Assembly: GCF_017311415.1 (NCBI RefSeq)
Contig: NZ_JAEKIS010000001.1
Coordinates: 186,001 to 250,000 of the forward strand
Direction of reading: 5' to 3'
Length of the DNA stretch: 64,000 bases
Source: Salipiger abyssi
Lineage (GTDB): Bacteria > Pseudomonadota > Alphaproteobacteria > Rhodobacterales > Rhodobacteraceae
Part shown: in pieces, positions 54,648 to 63,413 of the stretch
Numbering within the stretch: position 1 is the first letter of the stretch
Layout of the letters: every line of letters starts with the position of its first letter
The notes under the pieces: model-generated
The model's input: the letters and a program-made list of their open reading frames with translations, nothing else
Told to the model about the DNA's origin: nothing
Database searches by the model: none
Made by a program: the position numbers and the translations under genes

Positions 54648-55823
54648 GGTCCGCTCTTTGCAGTCGATAGCGCAATTGCGATCCGCAGGGGGTCGGAGCG
54701 CGATAACCGCTCCGAGCGCCTTGTCGACTTTCATGCACCCTACGATACCTTGGAATTTCCAAGCATCCCAAAGCCCGGGGAAACGTTGCATGTTCAGATA
54801 TAGCCCGTCAGAGAGAGCAGCCATTGTCGCGATGGCGGCTTCCATCACGCGCAACCTGGACAGAGATCACATGCGCAGCGGTTTTGAACCTGCACTGCCG
54901 GTCGACCGTCACAGGCGCTACATTTGGCATCGACACTGCCACGAACATAAGCGGGCATTCTTGGTATTGTGGCAACTTGGAGTGGCGCGACGTGATACTC
55001 CGGAACTGAAATTCTTTGGCATGACGGTCAAGACCGAGAGAAAGCGCCACAACAAGCTGGGCCCCCGGGACCGAACGATATACGACAAAAATCTATTTCC
55101 GCGCAACATCATGCTGATGAGCCGACAGGAAATCGAAACGCATCTGTTGGACAGCGACATAATCGCGTTGACAACGGTTGAGGAAGTCCTTTCGGCCTAT
55201 ATCGGTGAGTTGACCGCATTTCCCAACGACGATTACGAACATCTTCCGACGCCGGAAGGTGAAGAATTCAGAGTCACGGACAGTCTGCACGTTGAAACGT
55301 TGCTGGCATTGGCTGAACTTGGCTTCTTGCGCTCTCACGTCGGTCATTTCCAGTGGACCGAAAAAGCCAGGCCCATCATTGAGGAAGACTTCATATGATG
55401 AGGCATTCTCGAAACGTTGCGAGAGTACGCCCACAGCCGGATGTAGGACAAAACCAAAGTGAACATTGAGGCATCTGCGTGCGCAACGCAGATATTAATT
55501 GTTGCCGAGGCCGCTGCGAAGATCGATCCAAATTCTGTGTCCCGCGTTCTGGCTGTATACCAACTGTTGCTTGAGGGCGCGCTCTGGAGCGTTCAACGGT
55601 TAGAACTCAACCGTTTTTGGCAGAGCCAGGAAGGATTTTTTGGTCGAACCGTTTCCTAAAATCAGAACTCGGAACAACTCCAGCGAATTCACGCTTCGTC
55701 CGCACAGCCGACACCCATCGAAATCAGCTCCCGAGGATTTCTCCAGGAGGTGATTGCCTGTCATCGGATTGCCCTGAACGGTTCTCCGCCCGGCACTGCG
55801 TCATTTAACGCAAAGAGCGGACC
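54648..55823. repeat. 14-bp inverted repeat bounding a lower-GC patch
   Basis: GGTCCGCTCTTTGC at 54648-54661 and its exact complement at 55810-55823 face each other across about 1.15 kb of visibly AT-richer DNA containing the unrecognised gene at 54790. Could be ends of a small inserted element or a chance pair of terminator halves. Confidence 0.4.
54790..55398 (+). CDS. Hypothetical protein in lower-GC patch
   Basis: 202 residues from ATG 54790 (MFRYSPSERAAIVAMA); an open frame upstream adds 44 residues with no plausible ribosome site. Soluble, charged, with a His-rich stretch RRYIWHRHCHEHKRAF around residue 40-55 and a C-terminal acidic part. No signal peptide or membrane helix. No family recognised. 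Codon third positions are far less GC-rich than in the neighbours, suggesting recent acquisition. Confidence 0.5.
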   Translation: MFRYSPSERAAIVAMAASITRNLDRDHMRSGFEPALPVDRHRRYIWHRHCHEHKRAFLVLWQLGVARRDTPELKFFGMTVKTERKRHNKLGPRDRTIYDKNLFPRNIMLMSRQEIETHLLDSDIIALTTVEEVLSAYIGELTAFPNDDYEHLPTPEGEEFRVTDSLHVETLLALAELGFLRSHVGHFQWTEKARPIIEEDFI

Positions 55824-55863
55824 CAGCGGCCCGCTCTTTCGTTTTGTCTCAGATGTGCCCGGA
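55399..55863. other. Intergenic, lower-GC, one doubtful small frame
   Basis: No convincing gene. A 66-codon GTG-initiated frame at 55459-55659 (starting MNIEASACATQILIVAEAAA) has weak initiation signals and no recognised relative; it could be a decayed continuation of foreign DNA. Confidence 0.3.
55812..55845. terminator. Hairpin terminator near the ptsN 3' end
   Basis: AAAGAGCGGACC pairs with GGCCCGCTCTTT (one mismatch, loop CAGC); on the plus strand TTTT follows at 55842-55845. Likely serves as a bidirectional stop between the hypothetical patch and ptsN. Confidence 0.55.
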
Positions 55864-56328
55864 TCAGGCCGCCTGCGACGACCGGTCCTCGGTCAGGATC
55901 GTGTGCAGCGTCGCCGGATCGGGATTGGCCCGCAGCTTGTTGCAGAGCGCCGCGTCACGCAGCGTGCGCGAGACCAGCGCCAGCGCCTTGAGATGCTCGA
56001 CACCGGCATCCTCGGGCGCGAAGAGCGCCAGAACCACATCCACTGGCTGGCGGTCGACGGATTCGAACTCCACCGGCTTTTCCAGCAGGATGAACACGCC
56101 ATGCACCGCGTCGATACCCGAAATCCGGGCATGTGGCAGGGCGACGCCATGGCCCACACCGGTGGGCCCGAGGCTTTCGCGCTCCATCAGCGCTTCGACC
56201 ACCGAAGGGGCCGGGAGGCCATAGGCACTCTCGGCCAGCTCGGCGATGTCATGCATCAGCCGCTTCTTGCTGCTTGCGGCCGCGACGGCCTTGACCGCCT
56301 GCGGCTTCAGAAGTTCCAGAAAGGTCAT
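55864..56328 (-). CDS. ptsN: PTS IIA-like nitrogen regulatory protein PtsN
   Basis: 154-residue IIA-Ntr protein. The phosphorylated His is H66 in GHGVALPHAR, inside the standard GVGHG...PHARI block. Receives phosphate from NPr/EI-Ntr and regulates K+ and nitrogen/carbon balance. Directly downstream of hpf, the classical order in proteobacteria, though rpoN, often in this group of genes, is absent here. Confidence 0.93.
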   Translation of the reverse strand: MTFLELLKPQAVKAVAAASSKKRLMHDIAELAESAYGLPAPSVVEALMERESLGPTGVGHGVALPHARISGIDAVHGVFILLEKPVEFESVDRQPVDVVLALFAPEDAGVEHLKALALVSRTLRDAALCNKLRANPDPATLHTILTEDRSSQAA

Positions 56329-56385
56329 AGACCGCCTTTCACTGTCTGCTCTGAGGCGTTCGTGGCCGCAGCTCGCGCCGATCTC

Positions 56386-56949
56386 TTACGGATCGATCCA
56401 GCCGATGTTGCCGTCGTCGCGGCGATACACGACGTTCACGCCATCCTTTTTCTCGTTGCGGAAAACCAGCACGGGTGCGCCGGCCAGTTCCATCTGCATC
56501 ACGGCTTCACCCACTGTCAGCGACGGGATTTGGGTTTCCATCTCTGCGACGATAATCGGTTGCAGCGATTCCGGCTCGTCTTCGTGCGAGTCGACTTCGC
56601 CGGCGAGGATATACGAGGACACCCCGAAGAGTTCAACGGGCTCTGCACGCTCCTTGTGATGATCTTTCAGGCGGCGCTTGTAACGGCGCAGCTGCTTGTC
56701 GATCTTCTCGGCACAGCCGTCGAACGAAGCATAGATCTCGGTTGCCTTGCCCTTGGCCGAAGAGGTCAGGCCAGTGGACAGATGCACCGTGACCTCGCAG
56801 ATATACTCATGTGCGCTCTTGGAAAAGGTAACGGTCGCGTCCGTCGGTCTGAAGGCATATTTCTCCAAGACCTCTCCCAGCTCGTTTTTCACGTGAGTCT
56901 GGAGCGCTTCGCCGATGTCGATCTGCTTTCCCGTGATCTGATAGCGCAT
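56386..56949 (-). CDS. hpf: Ribosome hibernation promoting factor, long form
   Basis: 187 residues: N-terminal HPF/RaiA domain (1-100, MRYQITGKQIDIGEALQ...) and C-terminal dimerisation domain (about 130-187) ending in NVVYRRDDGNIGWIDP, so a long HPF that makes 100S ribosomes alone. Of two nearby Met codons, 56949 has AGGA at the right distance; that site would be too close for 56955. A longer open frame upstream is not used. Upstream 250 bp is non-coding and should hold its promoter (TTGACA at 57141-57146 on the minus strand, no clear -10). Confidence 0.92.
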   Translation of the reverse strand: MRYQITGKQIDIGEALQTHVKNELGEVLEKYAFRPTDATVTFSKSAHEYICEVTVHLSTGLTSSAKGKATEIYASFDGCAEKIDKQLRRYKRRLKDHHKERAEPVELFGVSSYILAGEVDSHEDEPESLQPIIVAEMETQIPSLTVGEAVMQMELAGAPVLVFRNEKKDGVNVVYRRDDGNIGWIDP

Positions 56950-57199
56950 TTTCATTCCTTCTCTTCGTTGGACCCGCGACCTTCCCGCCTTTCTGGCAGG
57001 TTCGATGTGGTAGCGGATCAGGGGAGACGCAAGGCAGTTGCACGTAACGCCCATCCCTCCCTCTCCTCGGGGGCGTTTCGAAACGGGCATGCAGGAATGC
57101 GCTGCGTCATGGTTATATTTGAGGTGAGACTCGCCCTTTTTGTCAATGATCTGTCGCAAACGGCGACGGAAACTCGCAACATAGTATGAACAATCCGCT

Positions 57200-57958
57200 T
57201 TATCCGATCCTGAAGTTCTCCCCCAGGTAGACCCGGCGGACATTCTCGTTCTGCACCACCTCGGCGGGGGTGCCGGACATCAGCACCTTGCCGTCATGCA
57301 GGATATAGGCACGGTCGACGATCTCCAGCGTCTCACGCACGTTATGATCCGTGATCAGCACACCGATGCCGCGCTTCTTGAGATCCGCCACCAGATGGCG
57401 GATATCGCCGACGCTGATCGGATCGACCCCGGCAAAAGGCTCGTCGAGCAGCAGGTATTTCGGGTTGGCGGCCAGGCAGCGGGCGATCTCGACCCGGCGC
57501 CGCTCGCCCCCCGAGAGCGCCAGCGCGGGGGCGCGGCGCAGATGCTCGATGGAGAACTCACCAAGCAGTTCCTCCAGCCGCTCGCGGCGGCGGTGGCGGT
57601 CGGTCTCGGCCACGTCGAGCACGGCGGCGATATTGTCCTCGACCGAGAGGCCGCGAAAGATCGACATTTCTTGCGGCAGATAGCCGATGCCCAGCCGGGC
57701 ACGGCGATACATCGGCAGCCAGGTCGCATCGCGCCCGTCGATCAGCACCTGCCCGCCCTCCGGGTTCACCAGCCCGGCCACCGCGTAAAAGGTCGTGGTC
57801 TTGCCCGAACCGTTCGGCCCCAGCAGCGCCATCACCTCGCCACGGTCGAGATCCAAAGTCACGTCGCGGATCACCACGCGTTTGCGATAGCTCTTGCGCA
57901 GATGTCTGACGCGAAGGCCGCTGTCGCCTTCGGTCACGGTCAATTCGGGGCGGGGCAT
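57200..57958 (-). CDS. lptB: LPS export ABC transporter ATPase LptB
   Basis: 252 residues. Walker [10 protein letters not shown] at 47-55, ABC signature LSGGERRR, Walker [14 protein letters not shown], and the family-typical [17 protein letters not shown] (Q loop). Drives lipopolysaccharide extraction with LptFG, which are elsewhere. Follows lptA by 15 bp. Confidence 0.95.
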   Translation of the reverse strand: MPRPELTVTEGDSGLRVRHLRKSYRKRVVIRDVTLDLDRGEVMALLGPNGSGKTTTFYAVAGLVNPEGGQVLIDGRDATWLPMYRRARLGIGYLPQEMSIFRGLSVEDNIAAVLDVAETDRHRRRERLEELLGEFSIEHLRRAPALALSGGERRRVEIARCLAANPKYLLLDEPFAGVDPISVGDIRHLVADLKKRGIGVLITDHNVRETLEIVDRAYILHDGKVLMSGTPAEVVQNENVRRVYLGENFRIG

Positions 57959-57973
57959 CTCGGTACTCTACAC

Positions 57974-58471
57974 TTACTGCTGCGGGTCGCCGGAGCCCTG
58001 TTCGATCACGGTGCGCACCCGCCCCGTCATCTGTGCGGTGCCGTCGTCCAGGTTTACGACCATCCGTTCCGATGTCAGGGCGTTGGCGCCCTGTGTCAGC
58101 AGCACATTGCCGGTCATGACAATCACCCCGGTGTCGATGCTGTAATCGGCACGGTCGGATTCGGCGGCCTCCTCGCCGCTGACCAGCGTCACGCCGCCCG
58201 AAGCCTCCATCCGGTCTATCCGGCCCTGCCCTTCGGTATAGATCACCAGCACGCGCGGCGCGGCGAGCCGCATCTCGCCCTGGCCGATCACCACATTGCC
58301 GGTATAAAGCGCGGTTCCGTCCGACTGATTGATCTGGAGCTGGTCAGCACTGACCTCGACCGGAGCGCTGGTATCCTGCGTCATGCCGCCGAAGGCGACT
58401 TGGGTTCCCTGGGCCAGCACCGGCCCGGAGAGGGCGATCAGCGCGGCGGCGATGGTCAGAATACGGGACAT
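57974..58471 (-). CDS. lptA: LPS transport periplasmic protein LptA
   Basis: 165 residues; signal peptide MSRILTIAAALIALSGPVLAQ, then the beta-jellyroll OstA domain (PVEVSADQLQINQSDGTALYTGNVVIGQGEMRL). Forms the LPS bridge across the periplasm. ATG 58471 is chosen since it begins the signal peptide and has GAAGG 9 nt ahead; upstream in-frame Met codons overlap lptC. Confidence 0.92.
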   Translation of the reverse strand: MSRILTIAAALIALSGPVLAQGTQVAFGGMTQDTSAPVEVSADQLQINQSDGTALYTGNVVIGQGEMRLAAPRVLVIYTEGQGRIDRMEASGGVTLVSGEEAAESDRADYSIDTGVIVMTGNVLLTQGANALTSERMVVNLDDGTAQMTGRVRTVIEQGSGDPQQ

Positions 58472-58481
58472 GCGGCAGCCT

Positions 58482-59090
58482 TCATTCATCTTGCGGATCA
58501 TATATCAGGTTTACGCCACCGGTGAAAAGCAGTTGCACATCGCCGCCGCTTCCTTCCGCCGTGATCGTCATCTTGCCGGCGGTGAACTGCCCCGCCGGCC
58601 CGCTGCCGCTGACCGGTGTCAGCGTTTCCGCATCGACCCGGTCGAGCGCGGTGAGCATGCGCTCGGTGTCGATCACATAACCCGTGGAGCTGACGATATG
58701 CACGCTGCCCTCCAGATCGGCGGATTTGTCCTCGTCATCGACGAGCGCCTCATTGGCGCTGAGCGTGATTGTGCTGCCATCGGTCATGTCGAGCTGTGCA
58801 TCCAGCCGATGCGCCCGTACCCGGCTCAGCGAGCCGTCGATCGGCTCGGCGCTGTCGGCGGTCAGCGTCAACCGGTCGCCCTTGGGGGTGGTGCCGGCAT
58901 AGCGCGGCGCAACGATCTGCTCGCGCGTGGCGTCGCCCGCCTCGGTGCCGGCGGCATAAGGCAGCTCGGCGCCCTGGTCGCCCTGCCGCGGCAGCAGAAA
59001 GAGTGTCGAAAGCAGCATCAGCGCCGCCACCGGCAGCAGGATCTTCAGCCAGCCGATGACGCTGGAATATGTGTCGCCGCCCCTCACCAT
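58482..59090 (-). CDS. lptC: LPS export inner-membrane protein LptC
   Basis: 202 residues with one N-terminal membrane helix (about 12-34, IGWLKILLPVAALMLLSTLFLL) and a periplasmic jellyroll. Hands LPS from LptB2FG to LptA. Upstream of lptA in one transcript with the RNase D gene (3 bp gap). Confidence 0.9.
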   Translation of the reverse strand: MVRGGDTYSSVIGWLKILLPVAALMLLSTLFLLPRQGDQGAELPYAAGTEAGDATREQIVAPRYAGTTPKGDRLTLTADSAEPIDGSLSRVRAHRLDAQLDMTDGSTITLSANEALVDDEDKSADLEGSVHIVSSTGYVIDTERMLTALDRVDAETLTPVSGSGPAGQFTAGKMTITAEGSGGDVQLLFTGGVNLIYDPQDE

Positions 59091-59093
59091 GGC

Positions 59094-59708
59094 TCAGGCG
59101 TGAGCAAAGATATCGGTCTCGGGCCAGCCTTCGAGATCGAGCAGCGCGCGGGTCGGCAGGAAATCGAAACAGGCCTGCGCCAGGTCCACGCGCCCCTCGC
59201 GCTCCAGCATGCGGTTCAGCGCCTCGCGCAGGCGGTGCAGATAGAGCACGTCAGAGGCGGCGTAATCGAGCTGGGCATCGGTCAGCGTGTCGGCGCCCCA
59301 GTCGCTGGACTGCTGCTGTTTCGAGATATCGACGCTCAGCAGCTCCTGCGTCAGCGCCTTGAGCCCGTGCCGGTCGGTATAGGTGCGCACCATGCGGCTG
59401 GCGATCTTGGTGCAATAGACCGGCGCCGCCAGCGCGCCAAAGGCATGATACATGGCGGCAATGTCGAAGCGACCGAAATGGAAGAGCTTCAGCACATTTG
59501 CGTCGCGCAGCAGGCGGCAGAGATTGGGCGCCTCGGTTTGGCCCTTGGCCACCTGAACCAGATGCGCATTGCCGTCGCCCCCCGAGAGCTGCACCACGCA
59601 AAGCCGGTCGCGATGCGGGTCGAGCCCCATGGTCTCGCAGTCGATGGCCACGACCGGACCCAGATCCAGCCCGTCGGGCAAGTCGCCTTGATAGAGGTGG
59701 TTCGCCAT
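59094..59708 (-). CDS. Ribonuclease D-like 3'-5' exonuclease
   Basis: 204-residue DEDDy exonuclease without HRDC domains. Exo I AIDCETMGLDP (D23, E25), Exo II FHFGRFDIAAMY and Exo III YAASDVLYL (Y and D) are intact. ATG 59708 begins MANHLYQGDLP, typical of this short alphaproteobacterial type; upstream in-frame residues are proline-rich read-through. Processes tRNA or other RNA 3' ends. Confidence 0.87.
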   Translation of the reverse strand: MANHLYQGDLPDGLDLGPVVAIDCETMGLDPHRDRLCVVQLSGGDGNAHLVQVAKGQTEAPNLCRLLRDANVLKLFHFGRFDIAAMYHAFGALAAPVYCTKIASRMVRTYTDRHGLKALTQELLSVDISKQQQSSDWGADTLTDAQLDYAASDVLYLHRLREALNRMLEREGRVDLAQACFDFLPTRALLDLEGWPETDIFAHA

Positions 59709-60689
59709 TCGCCGGGCCCTTTCATCGCGCGGAGGAGTCCGGCTCGAAATAGGCAAGCCGGGCGGCGCATGCAACTGAAGAGCGGCGGCATATCATCGCC
59801 ATATTTGCGCAAGGCCGCCCTGGAATGTGGCCCGATTCGGGTAGAATGTGACGTTTGCGAGGCCGCCGCTGGACGCATTTCTGGCTGCCAACGTCGCGCC
59901 GCCCGACAGTCTGTAACATTTCGTGAGCATTTTATTCATCCTAAACGTGTCGCAAGCGCAGCATTCCCAGGGAGCCTCCGAAGGACCGGGCGGCCTTCTC
60001 GGCCTCAGCGACGCGGGGCCGCAGCACAGGGTGGCTGACGGCAGGCCGCAACTCGGCGGCGGAAGGCGCCGCGTCATATTGTTTCCAAAATACGCGGCGG
60101 CATGCAGAAGACAAAATACATGACAGCGCAAACGACAGCGAAGCCCAACACCAATACATGCCATTGCGCGAATTTGTTTCTGGTTTTGGAACAATTACAA
60201 GCTGAACGCGCCACAACTGTTTCGCACCAAAATGCACAGCCATGCCGCGCGGCGGCACAGTTCCAGGCCGGACGTAGCACCCCGACATCTAGCGCCGCAT
60301 CTCTTTAAACCACACCGATTGCAGCAGCAGGCAAACATGTTGCGCGCTCATGCGTAACACAAAACGATGCGAGAAAACTCGCCCATAGGTTGTGTTCCAA
60401 ACGACTTGTTGACGAAAATATGGCGCAGGGTCATAACCATCAACATCGAGCCAAAGAACATAATTTCGTCATACTACGGCACTGGGGGTTGGTGCTTCCA
60501 CTTGGGAGTTAACGGTAAGTCTGCTGCGTACTGCTCGGAACTGACATTTTGACAATCTGAACCGTCTTAACGGCGCGCTTTGTTCTGTTCTGCCTCGGCA
60601 GAGCACTCGGTTTTTGCGTGCCTGTGTCACCCGGCCTCTCGGTCTGCCTGCCGTCTTCTTCCGTCGATGCATGCCTTCGGGAGGTCATT
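59709..60689. other. Long intergenic region upstream of the sugar transferase
   Basis: About 980 bp, AT-richer toward 60100-60560, with no credible gene on either strand. A small TCTGCC-TC-GGCAGA palindrome lies at 60589-60602, ahead of TTTTT at about 60611. The size and composition suggest a complex promoter for exopolysaccharide synthesis. Confidence 0.4.
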
Positions 60690-61379
60690 GTGACACTTCA
60701 TATCCGCCAGCCGCTGCCCACGGCCGAAATTGAAAAGCTCATCGACGATGCGCTGTTCTCTGCGCCCCGCGCCTCTTTTTACCGTCACGCTCTCAAGCGC
60801 ACGCTCGACATCGCGCTTGTCCTGATCAGCGCGCTCCCGGTGCTGGCGGTGACGCTTGTTCTCGCCGCGATCATCGCGCTCGACGGCAAATCCCCCATCT
60901 ATCTGCAAAAGCGCGTCGGCCGGAACGGTCGCGTCTTTCACATGTGGAAGCTGCGCTCGATGGTGGCCGATGCCGACCATCAGCTCGAAGCCTACCTCGA
61001 CCGGACGCCCGCCGCGCGCCGCGAATGGAACCTTACGCAGAAGCTCCGCCACGATCCGCGCATCACCGGCGTCGGCCGGTTCATCCGCAAGACCTCGCTC
61101 GACGAGCTGCCGCAGCTCTGGAACGTGCTGCGCGGCGACATGTCTCTCGTCGGTCCGCGCCCGATGATGGTGGATCAGCAAGAGCTTTATCCCGGCACCG
61201 CCTATTACGCTCTGCGCCCGGGCATCACCGGCTTCTGGCAGACTTCGGTGCGCAACGAGTCGAGCTTTGCCGAGCGCGCCGGTTTCGACACCGATTATCT
61301 GCGCAAGCTGTCCTTCAAGACAGATGTTCAGATCCTCGCAAAGACCTTCAAGGTGGTGCTGCACGGCACCGGTTGCTGA
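60690..61379 (+). CDS. Undecaprenyl-phosphate sugar-1-phosphate transferase (ExoY-like)
   Basis: 229 residues; one N-terminal hydrophobic hairpin (TLDIALVLISALPVLAVTLVLAAIIAL, about 40-66) then the bacterial sugar transferase domain: FHMWKLRSM, IRKTSLDELPQLWNVLRGD and LVGPRP. Starts exopolysaccharide repeat units by linking a sugar-1-phosphate to the lipid carrier. GTG 60690 follows GGGAGG; an open frame upstream is longer but lacks a ribosome site. Confidence 0.88.
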   Translation: MTLHIRQPLPTAEIEKLIDDALFSAPRASFYRHALKRTLDIALVLISALPVLAVTLVLAAIIALDGKSPIYLQKRVGRNGRVFHMWKLRSMVADADHQLEAYLDRTPAARREWNLTQKLRHDPRITGVGRFIRKTSLDELPQLWNVLRGDMSLVGPRPMMVDQQELYPGTAYYALRPGITGFWQTSVRNESSFAERAGFDTDYLRKLSFKTDVQILAKTFKVVLHGTGC

Positions 61380-61419
61380 GCCCTCTCTCTCATCTCTCTC
61401 TTTGGGCTCGCGCACATCG

Positions 61420-61447
61420 AGGCCCTCGCTCCGGCGGGGGCCTTTTG
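61420..61447 (+). terminator. Terminator of the sugar transferase gene
   Basis: AGGCCC and GGGCCT pair over a 12-13-base loop, followed by TTTT, 41 bp after the stop. Confidence 0.65.
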
Positions 61448-61505
61448 CGTCCGGTCTGCCGCTGCCGCCCCGGCATATGACGCGACCCTCACACCGGCGG
61501 CGGGC

Positions 61506-61541
61506 AAAAGAAAACCGCGCCGCAGATGATCTGCGACGCGG
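61506..61541 (-). terminator. Terminator of the OmpA-type lipoprotein gene
   Basis: On the minus strand CCGCG-T-CGCAG and CTGCG-G-CGCGG pair over a short loop and TTTTCTTTT follows. About 25 bp after the stop at 61566. Confidence 0.75.
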
Positions 61542-61565
61542 TCGAATTTCTCATCGGGCCCAGGA

Positions 61566-62231
61566 TCAGCCGGTGGGCAGGATCACGATTTCCACCCGGC
61601 GGTTCTGCTGCTTGCCCTCGGCGGTCAGGTTCGACGCGACCGGCTGGTCCTCGCCACGCCCGATGGCCTGAACGCGCGAGGACGGCACGCCCTCGGCGAT
61701 GAGCAGGCTGGCCACCGATTGCGCCCGGCGCTGCGACAGGCCGAGATTGTAGGCGGCGTCGCCGTCGCTGTCGGTATGGCCCAGCACCTGCACGGTGGTG
61801 TTCGGATACTCGAGCAGCGACCGGCCCACGGTGCGAATATCGGCCTGAAGATCAGACCGCAGCGACGCGCTGTCGGTGGCGAACAGGATATCCTGCGGCA
61901 TGGTCACGATCAGCCGGTCGCCGGTGTTATTGATCGTCACGTCATTGCCCAGCTGCTGGCGCAGTTCGGCTTCCTGCTTGTCGAGCTGGTTGCCGATGAT
62001 GCCACCGATGGCCGCGCCGGCCGCAGCACCCGCCAGTGTATTCTTGACGGTGTCGTCGTTGTTGCCGCCGATCAGCCGACCGGCCACCGCACCGCCAAGC
62101 GCGCCAAGCGCGACGCCGCGGTTGGTGTTGTTGTTTGGGTTGTTCTCGTCGAACATCTGGCCTTCGGTACAGGCGCCCAGCGCCATGACCGCAGCGAGCG
62201 AAAGAAGAATGGGAGTTCTGGCCCGGATCAT
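61566..62231 (-). CDS. OmpA/YiaD-family outer-membrane lipoprotein
   Basis: 221 residues. Lipoprotein signal MIRARTPILLSLAAVMALGAC (lipobox LGAC, C21), a glycine-zipper region (GALGGAVAGRLIGG, AGAAAGAAIGGIIG), then the OmpA peptidoglycan-binding domain with GHTDSDGDAAYNLGLSQRRA and the ASNLTAEGKQQNRRVEI end (Asp and Arg for diaminopimelate). ATG 62231 begins the signal peptide; a Met 12 nt earlier is also possible. A longer open frame upstream comes from the neighbouring gene region. Confidence 0.9.
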   Translation of the reverse strand: MIRARTPILLSLAAVMALGACTEGQMFDENNPNNNTNRGVALGALGGAVAGRLIGGNNDDTVKNTLAGAAAGAAIGGIIGNQLDKQEAELRQQLGNDVTINNTGDRLIVTMPQDILFATDSASLRSDLQADIRTVGRSLLEYPNTTVQVLGHTDSDGDAAYNLGLSQRRAQSVASLLIAEGVPSSRVQAIGRGEDQPVASNLTAEGKQQNRRVEIVILPTG

Positions 62232-62412
62232 TATATGCCTCATATGTCGTTGGCCCCCGGCGGGGGCCTCCTCCTGCGTTATAGCCCGAGGATGCATCGC
62301 GCCAATAACCGTGTCACGGGGAAATCGGCAGGTCTCCGCCCATCGTGATAACGGGCGGATCCGCCGCACTCCCGGCGCAGCGGCCACGCCGCACCGCCCG
62401 AACCGGCGCTCT

Positions 62413-62449
62413 CCGTAGGGTGGGCAATCTGCCCACCGCTCCGCAAACC
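62413..62449 (+). repeat. Single REP-like unit
   Basis: CCGTAGGGTGGGCAATCTGC and the following CCACCG repeat the GTAG-plus-hairpin unit found twice at 1099-1136 and 1321-1358, 61 kb away. It lies between the lipoprotein and methyltransferase genes. Confidence 0.7.
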
Positions 62450-62458
62450 ACACAGCCT

Positions 62459-63289
62459 CTAAGCCTCCAGCCGGGCCGCCTCCCAGGCGAGGATGGCGCG
62501 TTTCACCGGCAACCCCCAGTGATAGCCGCCAAGCCCGCCGGATTTGCGCAGCGCCCGGTGGCAGGGAATGATCAGCGATATCGGATTGCGCCCGACCGCC
62601 GTACCGACCGCGCGCACCGCACGGGGCTTGCCGATGGCCTGGGCGATCTCGGAATAGGTCGTGACATGGCCCGAGGGAATGCGCATCAGCGCCTCCCAGA
62701 CCTTGATCTGGAACGGCGCGCCGATCAGGAAGAGCGGCACCTCGCCCCCCGTCCGGCCAAAGGCCCGCTCGGCCCAATCGGCCAGCGCCGCCGGGTCCTC
62801 GACGAAATCCGCGCCGGGCCAGCGCCCGCACAGATCGGCCATGGTCGCCTCCTCGCCCGCTTCCGAGGCAAAGCCCACGCCGCAGATCCCCTTATCCGTG
62901 CCCATCACCAGCGCCTTGCCGAACGGGCTGTCGAACCAGCCCCAGCGGATCGTCAGCCCCTCAGCCCCACGGGCGAACTCGCCCGGGCTCATCGCCTCCC
63001 AGCGCAGGAACAGATCGTGCAGCCGCCCGCTGCCCGACAGGCCCGTGGCATACGCGGTGTCGAGCGTGGTGAAGCGGTCAGACAGCAACGCCTTGGCATG
63101 GCCCAGCGTCAGATATTGCTGAAGCCGCTTGGGCGAGACACCGGCCCAGCGCGAAAAGACCCGCTGGAAATGCGCCGGGCTCATATCCATGCGCGCCGCC
63201 AGATCCTCCAGCGTCGCCTGCGGCCCGGCCTCGTCCACCATGGCGATGGCGCGCCGCATGACCTCGTAGTGATATCCGTTCTCGTCCAT
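62459..63289 (-). CDS. Ada-like AraC/methylated-DNA-protein-cysteine methyltransferase
   Basis: 276 residues. N-terminal AraC-type HTH (about 10-100, LEDLAARMDMSPAHFQRVFSRWAGVSP) fused to an O6-alkylguanine-DNA methyltransferase domain with active-site PCHR and the Asn-hinge/arginine-finger region GTAVGRNP. The N-terminal Cys4 zinc domain of E. coli Ada is absent, so it repairs O6-methylguanine but not phosphotriesters. ATG 63289 gives the usual MDENGYHYEVMRRAI start. Confidence 0.9.
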   Translation of the reverse strand: MDENGYHYEVMRRAIAMVDEAGPQATLEDLAARMDMSPAHFQRVFSRWAGVSPKRLQQYLTLGHAKALLSDRFTTLDTAYATGLSGSGRLHDLFLRWEAMSPGEFARGAEGLTIRWGWFDSPFGKALVMGTDKGICGVGFASEAGEEATMADLCGRWPGADFVEDPAALADWAERAFGRTGGEVPLFLIGAPFQIKVWEALMRIPSGHVTTYSEIAQAIGKPRAVRAVGTAVGRNPISLIIPCHRALRKSGGLGGYHWGLPVKRAILAWEAARLEA

Positions 63290-63413
63290 GGGTCCGCCCC
63301 GATTGCGCAGTCTTTGCCGGGAATCCGGCCATCTTCCTCTTTTTCTAGACAAATGGCCTCAGCTTGCGACCCGAATGTTGCGCATCCCTCGGGCTGCGGG
63401 CATTAAACGCGGG

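Noticed and set aside
55459-55659. 66-residue protein as a confident gene
   Set aside because: GTG start with weak ribosome site, no recognised relative and located in decayed DNA; kept only as a doubtful frame in the region note.
57112-57146. hpf promoter with TTGACA (57141-57146) and TATAAC (57112-57117) on the minus strand
   Set aside because: The spacing of 23 bp is too long for a standard sigma-70 promoter; left only as a possible -35.
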